49,097 nucleotides of DNA from positions 1-49,097 of the forward strand of contig NZ_LSUQ01000018.1 of assembly GCF_001642725.1 (NCBI RefSeq). The letters are read 5' to 3'. The DNA is from Ferroacidibacillus organovorans (GTDB lineage Bacteria > Bacillota > Bacilli > Alicyclobacillales > SLC66). Numbering within the stretch: position 1 is the first letter of the stretch; each line of letters begins with the position of its first letter. Below, one piece after another: positions 39,414 through 48,995 of the stretch. The translations under genes and the position numbers were made by a program. The notes under the pieces were generated by a model. The model saw nothing but the letters and a program-made list of their open reading frames with translations. It made no database searches and had not been told where the DNA came from.

Positions 39414-40649
39414 TTAAAATTCAAACGATACGTCCGAGAGTCTGCGCTTGATTTCCGCGATGACCTCACGCTCAGCCACTTGGTCATCGGCTTCAAACGT
39501 CACACTGAATCGCACAAACGCACCTGCGTCGTCCCACGGCACCGTTGAGATCTGTTTTTCCGTAATCAGCCATTCGGAAAACGCCTCCGCCGAGTCAAAA
39601 CGTACACCTCCGCGAATCCCGCGCGGCGCCGCCGCATAGAGAAAGAAAGATCCTTTCGGTTTTTCCACGCGAAACCCGACTGAGCGCAACGCGTCGACGA
39701 GCATGCTGTGGCGGCGGGAGTATTTCTCCGCGATGTCAGTCGTGATCGACGGATTTTCAAGGCCGACCATCGCCGCTTTTTGTATGGCGATAAACTGCCC
39801 GGAGTCGTAATTGTCCTTCACGGTCGCGAGCCCTTTGACCGCCAATTCCTGTCCCGCCACAAACGCGATGCGCCAGCCTGTCATGTTGAACGCTTTCGAG
39901 AGCGAGAACAGCTCGATCCCGACGTCTTTTGCTCCGGGAATCGAGAGAAATGAGAGCGGTTTTACACCGTCAAACGTGAGGCTTGCATAGGCCGCATCGT
40001 GCACAATCAGGATTTCGTGACGTTTGGCGAACGCGACCGCTTTTTCGAAAAATTCAGGTGTCGCTGAAGCGCCCGTTGGGTTGTTAGGATAGTTCAAATA
40101 GAGCAGTTTCGCTTTTTTGCATACCTCTTCCGGAATGGAGTCAAGGTCCGGGAGAAAATGATTTTCCTCGTGAATCGGCAGCGTGTACACTTCACCGCCG
40201 AGAAAACGCGTATGCGTTCCTAAGACCGGGTAATTCGGGATGGGCATCAGCGCGATGTCACCTGGATTAATGAATGCGAGCGGGATCATGGCGAGTGCCG
40301 GCTTCGATCCAATCGTGTGATTGATCTCCCGCTCCGGATCAACTTCAACCCCATAAACCTGCTGCAAATAGCGCGCCGCTGCCACCTTAAACTCAGGAAT
40401 ACCGTTATCCGCATAAAAACGATTTTCCTTTTTTCTCGCCTCGACAGCGAGTCGGTCGACAATCCAGTCATGCGCCCGCTCATCCGGTTCACCAACGCCC
40501 ATATCAATCATCGGCACATCTGGATGCGCCTTTTTCGCAGCCGCTTTCGCGCGTTTGATTTTCTCGAATTTATAAATCACTGTGTCTTTGCCAAAGTTTG
40601 CACCACCAATGCGGTCAGCAAACATTTTCTGAATAAAACTCTCTGACAA
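39414..40649 (-). CDS. dapL: LL-diaminopimelate aminotransferase-like PLP enzyme
   Basis: 411 residues, fold-type I aminotransferase. The PLP lysine is Lys252 in SLSKAFNMTGWR, with LYLNYPNNPTGA (about 183-194), IDMGVGEPDE and the C-terminal Arg in VRFSVTFE. The N-terminal FADRIGGANFGKDTVIYKFEKIKRA resembles DapL, which makes LL-DAP directly from tetrahydrodipicolinate for lysine and peptidoglycan. The exact substrate cannot be proven from sequence alone. The start is TTG at 40649 with AGGGGTGAG upstream. It occupies the slot of B. subtilis murAB. Confidence 0.82.
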   Translation of the reverse strand: MSESFIQKMFADRIGGANFGKDTVIYKFEKIKRAKAAAKKAHPDVPMIDMGVGEPDERAHDWIVDRLAVEARKKENRFYADNGIPEFKVAAARYLQQVYGVEVDPEREINHTIGSKPALAMIPLAFINPGDIALMPIPNYPVLGTHTRFLGGEVYTLPIHEENHFLPDLDSIPEEVCKKAKLLYLNYPNNPTGASATPEFFEKAVAFAKRHEILIVHDAAYASLTFDGVKPLSFLSIPGAKDVGIELFSLSKAFNMTGWRIAFVAGQELAVKGLATVKDNYDSGQFIAIQKAAMVGLENPSITTDIAEKYSRRHSMLVDALRSVGFRVEKPKGSFFLYAAAPRGIRGGVRFDSAEAFSEWLITEKQISTVPWDDAGAFVRFSVTFEADDQVAEREVIAEIKRRLSDVSFEF

Positions 40650-40697
40650 ATTCTCTCACCCCTTGTGCGTCTTTCGTCAAACGCTGTTTTCATTTTA

Positions 40698-41345
40698 TCA
40701 GTCACTTTTCCAGTGCGTCAGAATGCGCCGCATCCCCGCTTCCGTCACGGGGTGATCCATACTATGCAAAAGCGGTAGAAATGGGAGGATCAAACCGTCT
40801 GCCCCTGCTTCGCTGGCTTGAAGCGTCGACATGGAATCGTGCATTCCTTCGAGGTAAATGCGGGGAAAACCTTCTCGTTGAACGGAGCGCAACGCGCGAA
40901 GAAAGCGAAATGGATCCATGCCTACGTCCGCAAACCTTGCGCCATCGACACAGAGTGCGCTGCACCCCGCGCGCGCTGCGGCGATTCCTTGCGCAACATT
41001 GGCGATGTGCAGCGCAGCTACACCACAGTTGAGCACCCCGTCCAGACTCTGCATGTGGCGCGCAGCGCGGCATAGCTCGATGGTGAACGACCCCGCGCCG
41101 ATCATTTTTGCATCCGTATCGACGACGTGCAGTTCTAATTCCTTGATCATCCCATCTACGTCAAGCGCATCCAGTTCGATCATGATGCGCGAGAATCCAA
41201 GCGCAGCGACTGCGCGCACCCGTTCCTGATACGCACGCGCAGCCATCTCCTTGCGCGGAACCCAAACGGAATCGATAAATCCAAACGCAGCGGCACAGCG
41301 CAATTCTTCGAGATCCGCTGACTGAAGAATAAGTTGCACAGTCAC
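40698..41345 (-). CDS. degenerate transaldolase-family protein
   Basis: 215 residues, the size of the short Tal/Fsa-type transaldolase, at the exact tal position (between fbaA and glpX). By alignment from memory with B. subtilis Tal, the fold residues agree (AARAG, the tail HPVTEAGMRRILTHWKSD) but several active-site residues are replaced: the N-terminal Asp is Gln8, the TTNPS loop is WVPRK (near 28-32), and AAS is LEG. A lysine (Lys80) is near the Schiff-base position. It may be catalytically dead, or have a new ligand. The start is GTG at 41345. Confidence 0.7.
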   Translation of the reverse strand: MTVQLILQSADLEELRCAAAFGFIDSVWVPRKEMAARAYQERVRAVAALGFSRIMIELDALDVDGMIKELELHVVDTDAKMIGAGSFTIELCRAARHMQSLDGVLNCGVAALHIANVAQGIAAARAGCSALCVDGARFADVGMDPFRFLRALRSVQREGFPRIYLEGMHDSMSTLQASEAGADGLILPFLPLLHSMDHPVTEAGMRRILTHWKSD

Positions 41346-41396
41346 ATCATCCCTGGTAAAAACGTGAGCATATCTTCGTTACTTTCTTCACAGCCG

Positions 41397-42251
41397 TTAC
41401 GCGCGGTTTGCACTACCAAACAGACGAATTTTGGTCCGCACGGCGTCTTTAATCGCTTCGCGCGCAGGTCCGAGGTATTTCCGAGGATCGTACACATTTT
41501 TATCCTTCTCAAAAATCGCGCGGATCGCATCTGTAAACGCCGACTGATTCTCTGTGTTTACATTAATTTTGCTGACGCCAAGACCGATCGCGCGAAGAAT
41601 GTCTTCATCCGGAATGCCCGTGCCCCCGTGTAACACAAGCGGAACGCCCGTCACATCGCGAACATCCTTCAGCCGATCAAACGCCAACTCCGGCTTCCCC
41701 TTATAATGCCCATGTGCTGAACCAATCGCTGGGGCAAACGCGTCAACGCCCGTCTTTTTTACGAACTCTTCCGCTTCATCCACACGCACCAGCGCCGCTT
41801 CGCGCGCGTCCACCGTAAGGTCATCTTCGACGCCGCCGATGCGCCCGAGTTCCGCCTCAACGTGAACTCCTACCGCGTGACTTGCCTCGACCACCTTTTG
41901 CGTCAATGCAAGATTCTCTTCAAATGGATGGTGTGAACCATCAATCATCACAGATGTGAATCCATTTCGTATGCATTTCATCACCATATCAAAACTGCTG
42001 CCGTGATCGAGGTGGAGGATAACCGGAACCTTCGATTTCTCGGCAGCAGTTCGAACGATAGCAACCATATAGTCAAGACCCATATATTTAATCGCGCCCT
42101 CTGACGCGCCAAGAATCACCGGAGCACCTTCTTCATTGGCCACCTCAATGATCGCCTGCGTAAACTCCAGATTGTTGATATTAAACTGCCCTACGGCATA
42201 TCCGTTTTTCAGGCCGTCATTCAGCACCTGTTTAAATGAACCAAATGGCAT
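41397..42251 (-). CDS. fbaA: class II fructose-bisphosphate aldolase
   Basis: 284 residues; zinc enzyme of glycolysis and gluconeogenesis. HLDHGSSFDMVMKCIRNGFTSVMIDGSHHPFEEN carries the zinc histidines and catalytic Asp, with GSAHGHYKGKPEL, LVLHGGTGIPDEDI and KINVNTENQ following. Complete, typical length. It is 51 nt upstream of the transaldolase-like gene. Confidence 0.96.
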   Translation of the reverse strand: MPFGSFKQVLNDGLKNGYAVGQFNINNLEFTQAIIEVANEEGAPVILGASEGAIKYMGLDYMVAIVRTAAEKSKVPVILHLDHGSSFDMVMKCIRNGFTSVMIDGSHHPFEENLALTQKVVEASHAVGVHVEAELGRIGGVEDDLTVDAREAALVRVDEAEEFVKKTGVDAFAPAIGSAHGHYKGKPELAFDRLKDVRDVTGVPLVLHGGTGIPDEDILRAIGLGVSKINVNTENQSAFTDAIRAIFEKDKNVYDPRKYLGPAREAIKDAVRTKIRLFGSANRA

Positions 42252-42292
42252 GTGGATCTCTCCTTTTCTCCTCTTCGTTCACGGACAATATA

Positions 42293-43114
42293 TCACGAAA
42301 GTCGCGCGATCCCAAGAATCGAGCGCGCTTCATCGGCTGATGCAACCGCTCGTCCCATCTCTTCGGCCATTCTCTTCACGCGTGCGACCAGTTCTGCATT
42401 GCCTGTCGCCAAACGCCCCTTGCTGTAGTAAATGTTGTCTTCAAGCCCCACGCGAACGTGGCCGCCCATCGCAAGGCCGATCATCGCCATGGGGAGTTGT
42501 GCGCGCCCGATGCCCGCCACAGACCACGAGCAACCCTGCGGAAGCGCGTCGACCAAGAAGGTGAGATTTCTCGCTGTCGCGGAAAGTGCGCCAGGCACAC
42601 CGAGCACAAAATCAAAGTGTAGCGGCAGTGAAAAGACACCCTGCCGCACCAGATACATCGCATTCTCGATCATGGCGACATCGAACACTTCAATTTCAGG
42701 CGTGATGTGGTGCGCGGCCATTCGCTTGGCAAACGAGAGGATGTCCCCCATACGATTGACAAAGACATCGTCGCCAAAATTAACCGTCCCCGTCGTTAGT
42801 GTGGCCATTTCCGGACGAAGCGCCAATACGGCGGAGCGCGATTCCGCCGTCATGCCAACTGCGCCACCTGTCGATACCTGAACGATGACATCCGTACGCT
42901 CCCGAATCTCCCTGATGATCTCGCGGTACACGTCAGGGTCCTGCGTGGCCGTGCCGCGCGCGTCCCTCGCATGGATGTGAACCAACGCCGCGCCCGCAGC
43001 GCGCGCGCGCGCCGCTTCCTCTGCGATCTCAACGGGTGTAAGCGGAAGCGCTGGCGTTTGTTCACGCGTGACTTCTGCGCCATTGAGGGCTGAAGTGATG
43101 ATCAACGGCTCCAT
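42293..43114 (-). CDS. kce: 3-keto-5-aminohexanoate cleavage enzyme (BKACE family)
   Basis: 273 residues, DUF849/BKACE family. In the lysine fermentation pathway it splits 3-keto-5-aminohexanoate with acetyl-CoA into acetoacetate and 3-aminobutyryl-CoA. The zinc and catalytic residues match the characterised enzyme: His46 and His48 in VHIHARD, STGG at 81-84, and Arg221, Glu225 and Asp226 in VRVGLEDN. BKACE relatives use many beta-keto acids, so the substrate is inferred from the adjacent ammonia-lyase. Located between that gene and fbaA. Confidence 0.87.
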   Translation of the reverse strand: MEPLIITSALNGAEVTREQTPALPLTPVEIAEEAARARAAGAALVHIHARDARGTATQDPDVYREIIREIRERTDVIVQVSTGGAVGMTAESRSAVLALRPEMATLTTGTVNFGDDVFVNRMGDILSFAKRMAAHHITPEIEVFDVAMIENAMYLVRQGVFSLPLHFDFVLGVPGALSATARNLTFLVDALPQGCSWSVAGIGRAQLPMAMIGLAMGGHVRVGLEDNIYYSKGRLATGNAELVARVKRMAEEMGRAVASADEARSILGIARLS

Positions 43115-43138
43115 GTCACACTCCCTTTCTGAAATTGC

Positions 43139-43531
43139 TCAACCGTCCTCACGCTTGTTCAGGCGTTGTTTTTCAAGCGGAACCACACATGTACCGCTCG
43201 CCTCCGCCACAAGCTGAGGCGGCGCCACAACACACGCCGCAGACGGTTGGGCTGGATCGCCTAGCGAAGTGACCACCTTATGAACTTGAAACTCCATGCG
43301 CCGCGAAGTGCGCCCACTATGTACAATTCGACCTGTCGCCTCCACGTAATCCCCTCCGTAAACAGGCGCCAGAAACGTCACGCGATCATAAGCGCAAAAT
43401 AGCCCCTCATCCCCATCGTGGCGGATCAAGAGCTCTGTGGCGACATCCCCAAACAGTTGCATCATGCGCGCGCCATCGACGAGATTGCCCGCGTAATGCG
43501 CATCTGCAGAAGACAGCCGCACGCGCAACAT
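43139..43531 (-). CDS. kal: 3-aminobutyryl-CoA ammonia-lyase (hotdog fold)
   Basis: 130 residues with the hotdog-fold signature of Kal: [54 protein letters not shown]. In lysine fermentation it converts 3-aminobutyryl-CoA to crotonyl-CoA and ammonia, the step right after Kce. The frame is open to 43603, but the first 24 residues overlap spo0F and are not family-like; I choose ATG 43531 (GTG 43534 is also possible). It starts 7 nt after the spo0F stop, within reach of terminating ribosomes. Confidence 0.83.
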   Translation of the reverse strand: MLRVRLSSADAHYAGNLVDGARMMQLFGDVATELLIRHDGDEGLFCAYDRVTFLAPVYGGDYVEATGRIVHSGRTSRRMEFQVHKVVTSLGDPAQPSAACVVAPPQLVAEASGTCVVPLEKQRLNKREDG

Positions 43532-43538
43532 CACAGTT

Positions 43539-43916
43539 TCATCCAACACGCGGCACAACCCCCACCTGCGACGCGATAAAGCGGCGCAATTCATCAATGT
43601 CAAACGGCTTTGTAAAATGACCTACTGCACCGTGTGCGATCGCTTCTTTGACAAACCCCAACTCACCGTACGCTGTCATCATCGCGACCTTCACGTGGGG
43701 CTGCACTTGGCGCAACCCCTTTAAGATTTCAAGACCATCCATCCCCGGAATTTTCATATCAAGAAGAACAAAATCAAATGATTTCTTTTGAAGCTGATCC
43801 AATGCTTCTTTGCCGTTTGCGGCAAGTTCCACATGATATCCTTCACGCTCTAAAACCTCTTGCAAAAGAATACGAATGCCAAACTGGTCATCTACGACAA
43901 GAACACGACGTGCCAA
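43539..43916 (-). CDS. spo0F: sporulation phosphorelay response regulator Spo0F
   Basis: 125-residue stand-alone receiver with no output domain. Acidic pocket Asp9/Asp10 (VVDDQFG), phosphoacceptor Asp53 ([11 protein letters not shown]), Thr81 (MMTAYG) and Lys103 (FTKPFD) are all present. It passes phosphate from Kin kinases to Spo0B. Length and context (fbaA side and pyrG side) support Spo0F. The start is TTG at 43916 with GGGAGGG 8 nt upstream. Confidence 0.94.
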   Translation of the reverse strand: MARRVLVVDDQFGIRILLQEVLEREGYHVELAANGKEALDQLQKKSFDFVLLDMKIPGMDGLEILKGLRQVQPHVKVAMMTAYGELGFVKEAIAHGAVGHFTKPFDIDELRRFIASQVGVVPRVG

Positions 43917-43988
43917 GACCGTTTCCCTCCCTTCGCAAAGGTTGAATCCAGACCTGTCACCTACAATTGTAAATGTTCACATTTAATT

Positions 43989-45758
<1,770 letters not shown>

Positions 45759-46283
45759 TTAAAATACATCTTCGTCCTCTGCGTCATCTTCCACGTCAAC
45801 TTCTTCTTCAACTTCCGGTCCCTCTTCGATAAAGTCGGCTTCCGCGTCAATTTCATCTTCTTCATCCGCGAAAGGCGCATCATCGTCACCAAATGTATAG
45901 GGTGGTTCTTCATCCAACAATTCTTCATCAATCTCGACGATTTCTTCATCATCTTCATCATCGAAACCGAGTACTTCTTTGCGAACAAACCGTTTTCCTG
46001 CGCCACGTTCCGCCGCTTTATCAAGCGGATACCAACTGCGCAATCCCCAGACATTGTCGCCAATGCAAACAAATCGCACATCAATGTTGATATCGGTATA
46101 CAGGCGGGCAATGACCATGTTGATCTCTTCTTGCGTCAAGCCTCTCAGTTCTGCCACTTTTGCCATCAAATCACGATAATAGTAAGGTTCTTTCCCTTGC
46201 AAAAGAATTTGATACGCAATATCCACCAACGGAATCTCAAGCAACGCTTCACGATCACGATCAACGCGCAATGATTCTGCCAT
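45759..46283 (-). CDS. rpoE: RNA polymerase delta subunit
   Basis: 174 residues: an N-terminal winged-helix HARE domain (about 12-95: LVDIAYQILLQGKEPYYYRDLMAKV, WGLRSWYP) and a long Asp/Glu-rich disordered tail, the hallmark of delta, which speeds polymerase recycling. The frame opens at 46307 but the ATG at 46283 has GGAGGT 5 nt upstream. Order rpoE-pyrG is conserved in Bacilli. Confidence 0.95.
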   Translation of the reverse strand: MAESLRVDRDREALLEIPLVDIAYQILLQGKEPYYYRDLMAKVAELRGLTQEEINMVIARLYTDINIDVRFVCIGDNVWGLRSWYPLDKAAERGAGKRFVRKEVLGFDDEDDEEIVEIDEELLDEEPPYTFGDDDAPFADEEDEIDAEADFIEEGPEVEEEVDVEDDAEDEDVF

Positions 46284-46318
46284 CGTGCACCTCCATGACT
46301 GCCTCACTTCATCCCAAT

Positions 46319-46347
46319 ATTAAAGCATATCGAATGCGCAAACTCAA
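46319..46347 (-). promoter_or_regulatory. promoter of rpoE
   Basis: TTGAGT (46342-46347), 17-nt spacer, TTTAAT (46319-46324) preceded by TGC, an extended -10 form, 36 nt before the rpoE start on the minus strand. The rest of the 274-nt gap (46284-46557) is AT-rich and holds only an inverted repeat near 46500. Confidence 0.65.
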
Positions 46348-46486
46348 TCCCACTCTGATAAGATTTTTATGTACATGACCCATAATCTGTTTTATTTTTA
46401 GAAATCACAAATCGATTGCACATATTCTATTTAAATTCGAACCGCAATCCCTGCGTAACCATTGTATTGTGTGTAAAAGTGCATAG

Positions 46487-46512
46487 GCTCGAGTCTACAT
46501 TCAGACTCGAGC
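46487..46512. repeat. perfect 10-bp inverted repeat beside an A-run
   Basis: GCTCGAGTCT (46487-46496) and its complement (46503-46512) flank a 6-nt loop. An A-run follows on the plus strand, which means the T-run precedes the stem on the minus strand, so it is not a canonical terminator for the upstream enzyme gene. It may be a weak terminator, a processing signal or an operator. Confidence 0.6.
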
Positions 46513-46557
46513 AAGAAAAAAAATGAGTATCCAAAGGAAGTTCCACTTAAATCTACA

Positions 46558-47658
46558 TTACAGTGCTTGAAATCTTTTTAACATTTTTCGATCTAGTTCC
46601 ACTCCCCATCCGGGTTTCTCTGATAGATTCTGATAACCTCCACAAATGTTTAACCCCTCCACAAGTAAATTCGATCGAAACGGGTTATCGTTCATATCCA
46701 CTTCAAGCCAAGGGGACTGCGTTATGGCATTAAAGTGACTGGACGCCACAATCGATAAAGCGGTACCAAAAACATGTGGTACCACTGTGATACCCTGATC
46801 TGCACACCATTTCACAACTTCTAGGGCAGAAGATAGACCGCCCATTTTAGTAAGATCTGGCTGGATATAATGAGCTGAACCTGCGTCCACTATTTGGTGA
46901 AATTCATTCCCATAGAGATTTTCCCCTACAGCAATGGGAAGAGATGACTGTGCTGACAAACGTACCAAGCCATCTTTATCATCTGCGGCCAACGGCTCTT
47001 CAATCCAGCAAGGGTGATATGAAGCCAAATCCAAGAAAATTTTTAGCGCTTCGTCTAGCGTCCATCCTTGGTTCGCATCCAGCATGAGATGTCGGTCTCC
47101 CCAAATATCCCGCGCATGTTTGACTGCACGAATGTCCGATTCGTAGTCAAACCCAATTTTCACCTTGACCGCCTGATATCCTAGTTCAATTGCCTCGTTC
47201 AGGCGTTTTTCAATGTCATCGGGGGCAATGCCACTACCATATACTCTAACTTGCTTGTGAGTACCACCGAGTAATTTGTATACAGGAACGTGTTTCGATT
47301 TTGCGACAACATCCCAAATAGCAAGGTCTACTGCACTAATTGCCTGTAATATTGGCCCGACAGCTCCCCATTGGCGGGCTATTACGCTGAACAGCGACTT
47401 CAACCATGTGTTGAATGCCTTCGGATCACTTACATCGGACCCAATAATTCGTTCACAAATAGCGTTTAGCGTTGCCGTACGCTCCTGAAGTCCCCACTGG
47501 GGGTAATTTATCCAAGACTCTCCCCAACCAGATATTCCGTCGTCTGTGCTCAGTTCAAGTATACAAGCCTGCCTACTTTTCATCACTCCGAAGGAAGTTA
47601 CAATAGGTTTCTCTAAGGGAACACTAAGTGGATAGACCTTAAATCCCGTGATCTTCAA
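46558..47658 (-). CDS. mandelate racemase/muconate lactonizing enzyme family protein
   Basis: 366 residues, enolase superfamily. Residues fit the mandelate racemase subgroup: KVK motif (Lys165, Lys167), metal ligands Asp194, Glu220 or 221 and Glu246, and the Asp268/His295 base pair (PDLTKMGG and VPHVFG). It is probably a sugar-acid dehydratase or racemase; the substrate is unknown. The start is TTG at 47658 with GGAG 8 nt upstream, overlapping the end of the transporter gene by 20 nt, which points to joint expression. Base composition is more AT-rich than in the core genes. Confidence 0.88.
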   Translation of the reverse strand: MKITGFKVYPLSVPLEKPIVTSFGVMKSRQACILELSTDDGISGWGESWINYPQWGLQERTATLNAICERIIGSDVSDPKAFNTWLKSLFSVIARQWGAVGPILQAISAVDLAIWDVVAKSKHVPVYKLLGGTHKQVRVYGSGIAPDDIEKRLNEAIELGYQAVKVKIGFDYESDIRAVKHARDIWGDRHLMLDANQGWTLDEALKIFLDLASYHPCWIEEPLAADDKDGLVRLSAQSSLPIAVGENLYGNEFHQIVDAGSAHYIQPDLTKMGGLSSALEVVKWCADQGITVVPHVFGTALSIVASSHFNAITQSPWLEVDMNDNPFRSNLLVEGLNICGGYQNLSEKPGWGVELDRKMLKRFQAL

Positions 47659-48919
47659 ACGTAGAAACTCCTTTTCTCGAAAACATCACAAGAGTAGCCA
47701 TCAGGATGGCCGCCAAAATCATGCACACAGAAAGAACCAAGTAACCTCGAACAAAGTTATGTGTTGCACCCAAAAAAGCTCCGAACAACGTTGGTCCAAT
47801 GAAACCGCCGAGGTTCCCAAATGCATTAATAAAACCCATGGCGGGTCCTGCCAATTCCTTCGGCAACATGGTGGAAGGGATTGCCCACAACGGGCCTTGC
47901 CTTCCAAAGAATCCCGCCACAGAAATCGATAGCAAAATAATCGTGATAAACCAAGCGTGGGTACCTGTAAAAGAAGTAAGGAACATACTTACTGCCGCCA
48001 AGACCAGGCTCAACACAACAAACCGTATATGTTTTTGCGTCTTGTCTGCCAGATAGCCAAACAAAACCATTGCAATCATAGCCACGACATACGGAATGGC
48101 ACTGATGAAGCCAACCCACTGAATACCTTTTCCACTAAGTTGCCCCATAATCGTGGGAAGCCATAGCAGTACCCCGTATCCACCAATGATAGAAAGAATG
48201 TAGACGAGTGAAAGCATGATGACGGTTGGATGAAATGCCCAAGTACGCCAACCTAGATTTGATACACGTTGACGACGAGCTTCTTCTTCTAAATGCAATC
48301 TAGACACCAAGTACTTTTTGGCATCAATCGACAACCATGACACCTTTTCCGGACTGTCCTCAATTAAAAACCACCATGGGATGACCCATACAAGCGCCGG
48401 AATGCCCTCCAGAATAAACATCCATCTCCAGTCAAGATGCGAAATTAAAACGCCGGACAACGGACCTGAAATTGCCCCTCCGAGCGGCAGACAAAGCATC
48501 CAAATTGCGCTGGCCCTTGCGCGTTCCTCTGCAAGAAACCAGTTGCTTAACAAGACTAACGTTGCCGGCCAGATTCCACCTTCGGCAAGGCCGAGCAATA
48601 ATCGGGTGATGTATAATTGCGTCGCGTTTTGAGAAAAACCAGAAAGCATCGCAAAAATTCCCCACAAGACCAGCAATACGGAAATAAAGCGCTTACTTCC
48701 AAAACGAACTGCCCATTTACCCGCAGGAACTTGGAACAAAAAGTAACCTATAAAAAAAATTCCGGCCGTTATCCCAGCAGCCGTAGCGCTAAGATGAAGA
48801 TCCTTTCTCATATGTGGTAGGGCGACGGCAACATTCATCCTGTCTATGAATGAAATCGTATACATGATTACCGCTACAAAAACGACTTGAGTCCATCTAC
48901 GTCTAAGCGTCTTATCCAT
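47639..48919 (-). CDS. MFS transporter, sugar-acid/anion-cation symporter type
   Basis: About 426 residues, 12 helices. SFIDRMNVAVALPHMRKDL at the N-terminus and GLAEGGIWPATLVLLSNWF, GLLISHLDWRWMFILEG-like text (here GVLISHLDWRWMFILEG) are typical of the ACS family that imports galactonate, glucarate, tartrate and similar acids. It likely supplies the adjacent enolase-superfamily enzyme. The ATG at 48940 has no ribosome site; the ATG at 48919 has AAGGG 6 nt upstream, so I choose it. Confidence 0.88.
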   Translation of the reverse strand: MDKTLRRRWTQVVFVAVIMYTISFIDRMNVAVALPHMRKDLHLSATAAGITAGIFFIGYFLFQVPAGKWAVRFGSKRFISVLLVLWGIFAMLSGFSQNATQLYITRLLLGLAEGGIWPATLVLLSNWFLAEERARASAIWMLCLPLGGAISGPLSGVLISHLDWRWMFILEGIPALVWVIPWWFLIEDSPEKVSWLSIDAKKYLVSRLHLEEEARRQRVSNLGWRTWAFHPTVIMLSLVYILSIIGGYGVLLWLPTIMGQLSGKGIQWVGFISAIPYVVAMIAMVLFGYLADKTQKHIRFVVLSLVLAAVSMFLTSFTGTHAWFITIILLSISVAGFFGRQGPLWAIPSTMLPKELAGPAMGFINAFGNLGGFIGPTLFGAFLGATHNFVRGYLVLSVCMILAAILMATLVMFSRKGVSTFEDHGI

Positions 48920-48966
48920 CCTTTTCCCTTCTTCCCCCATTCAATAATTATCTTAATGTTCCGCTT

Positions 48967-48995
48967 GATATATGATATATCATTTTTTGGTTAAA
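48967..48995 (-). promoter_or_regulatory. palindromic operator overlapping the transporter promoter
   Basis: GTTAAA/TTTAAC (48990-48995) and TATATC (48967-48972) with a 17-nt spacer on the minus strand can act as a promoter. The perfect 12-bp palindrome ATGATATATCAT (48972-48983) overlaps it, as expected for a GntR- or similar regulator-binding site. The regulator itself is not in the window. Confidence 0.45.
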
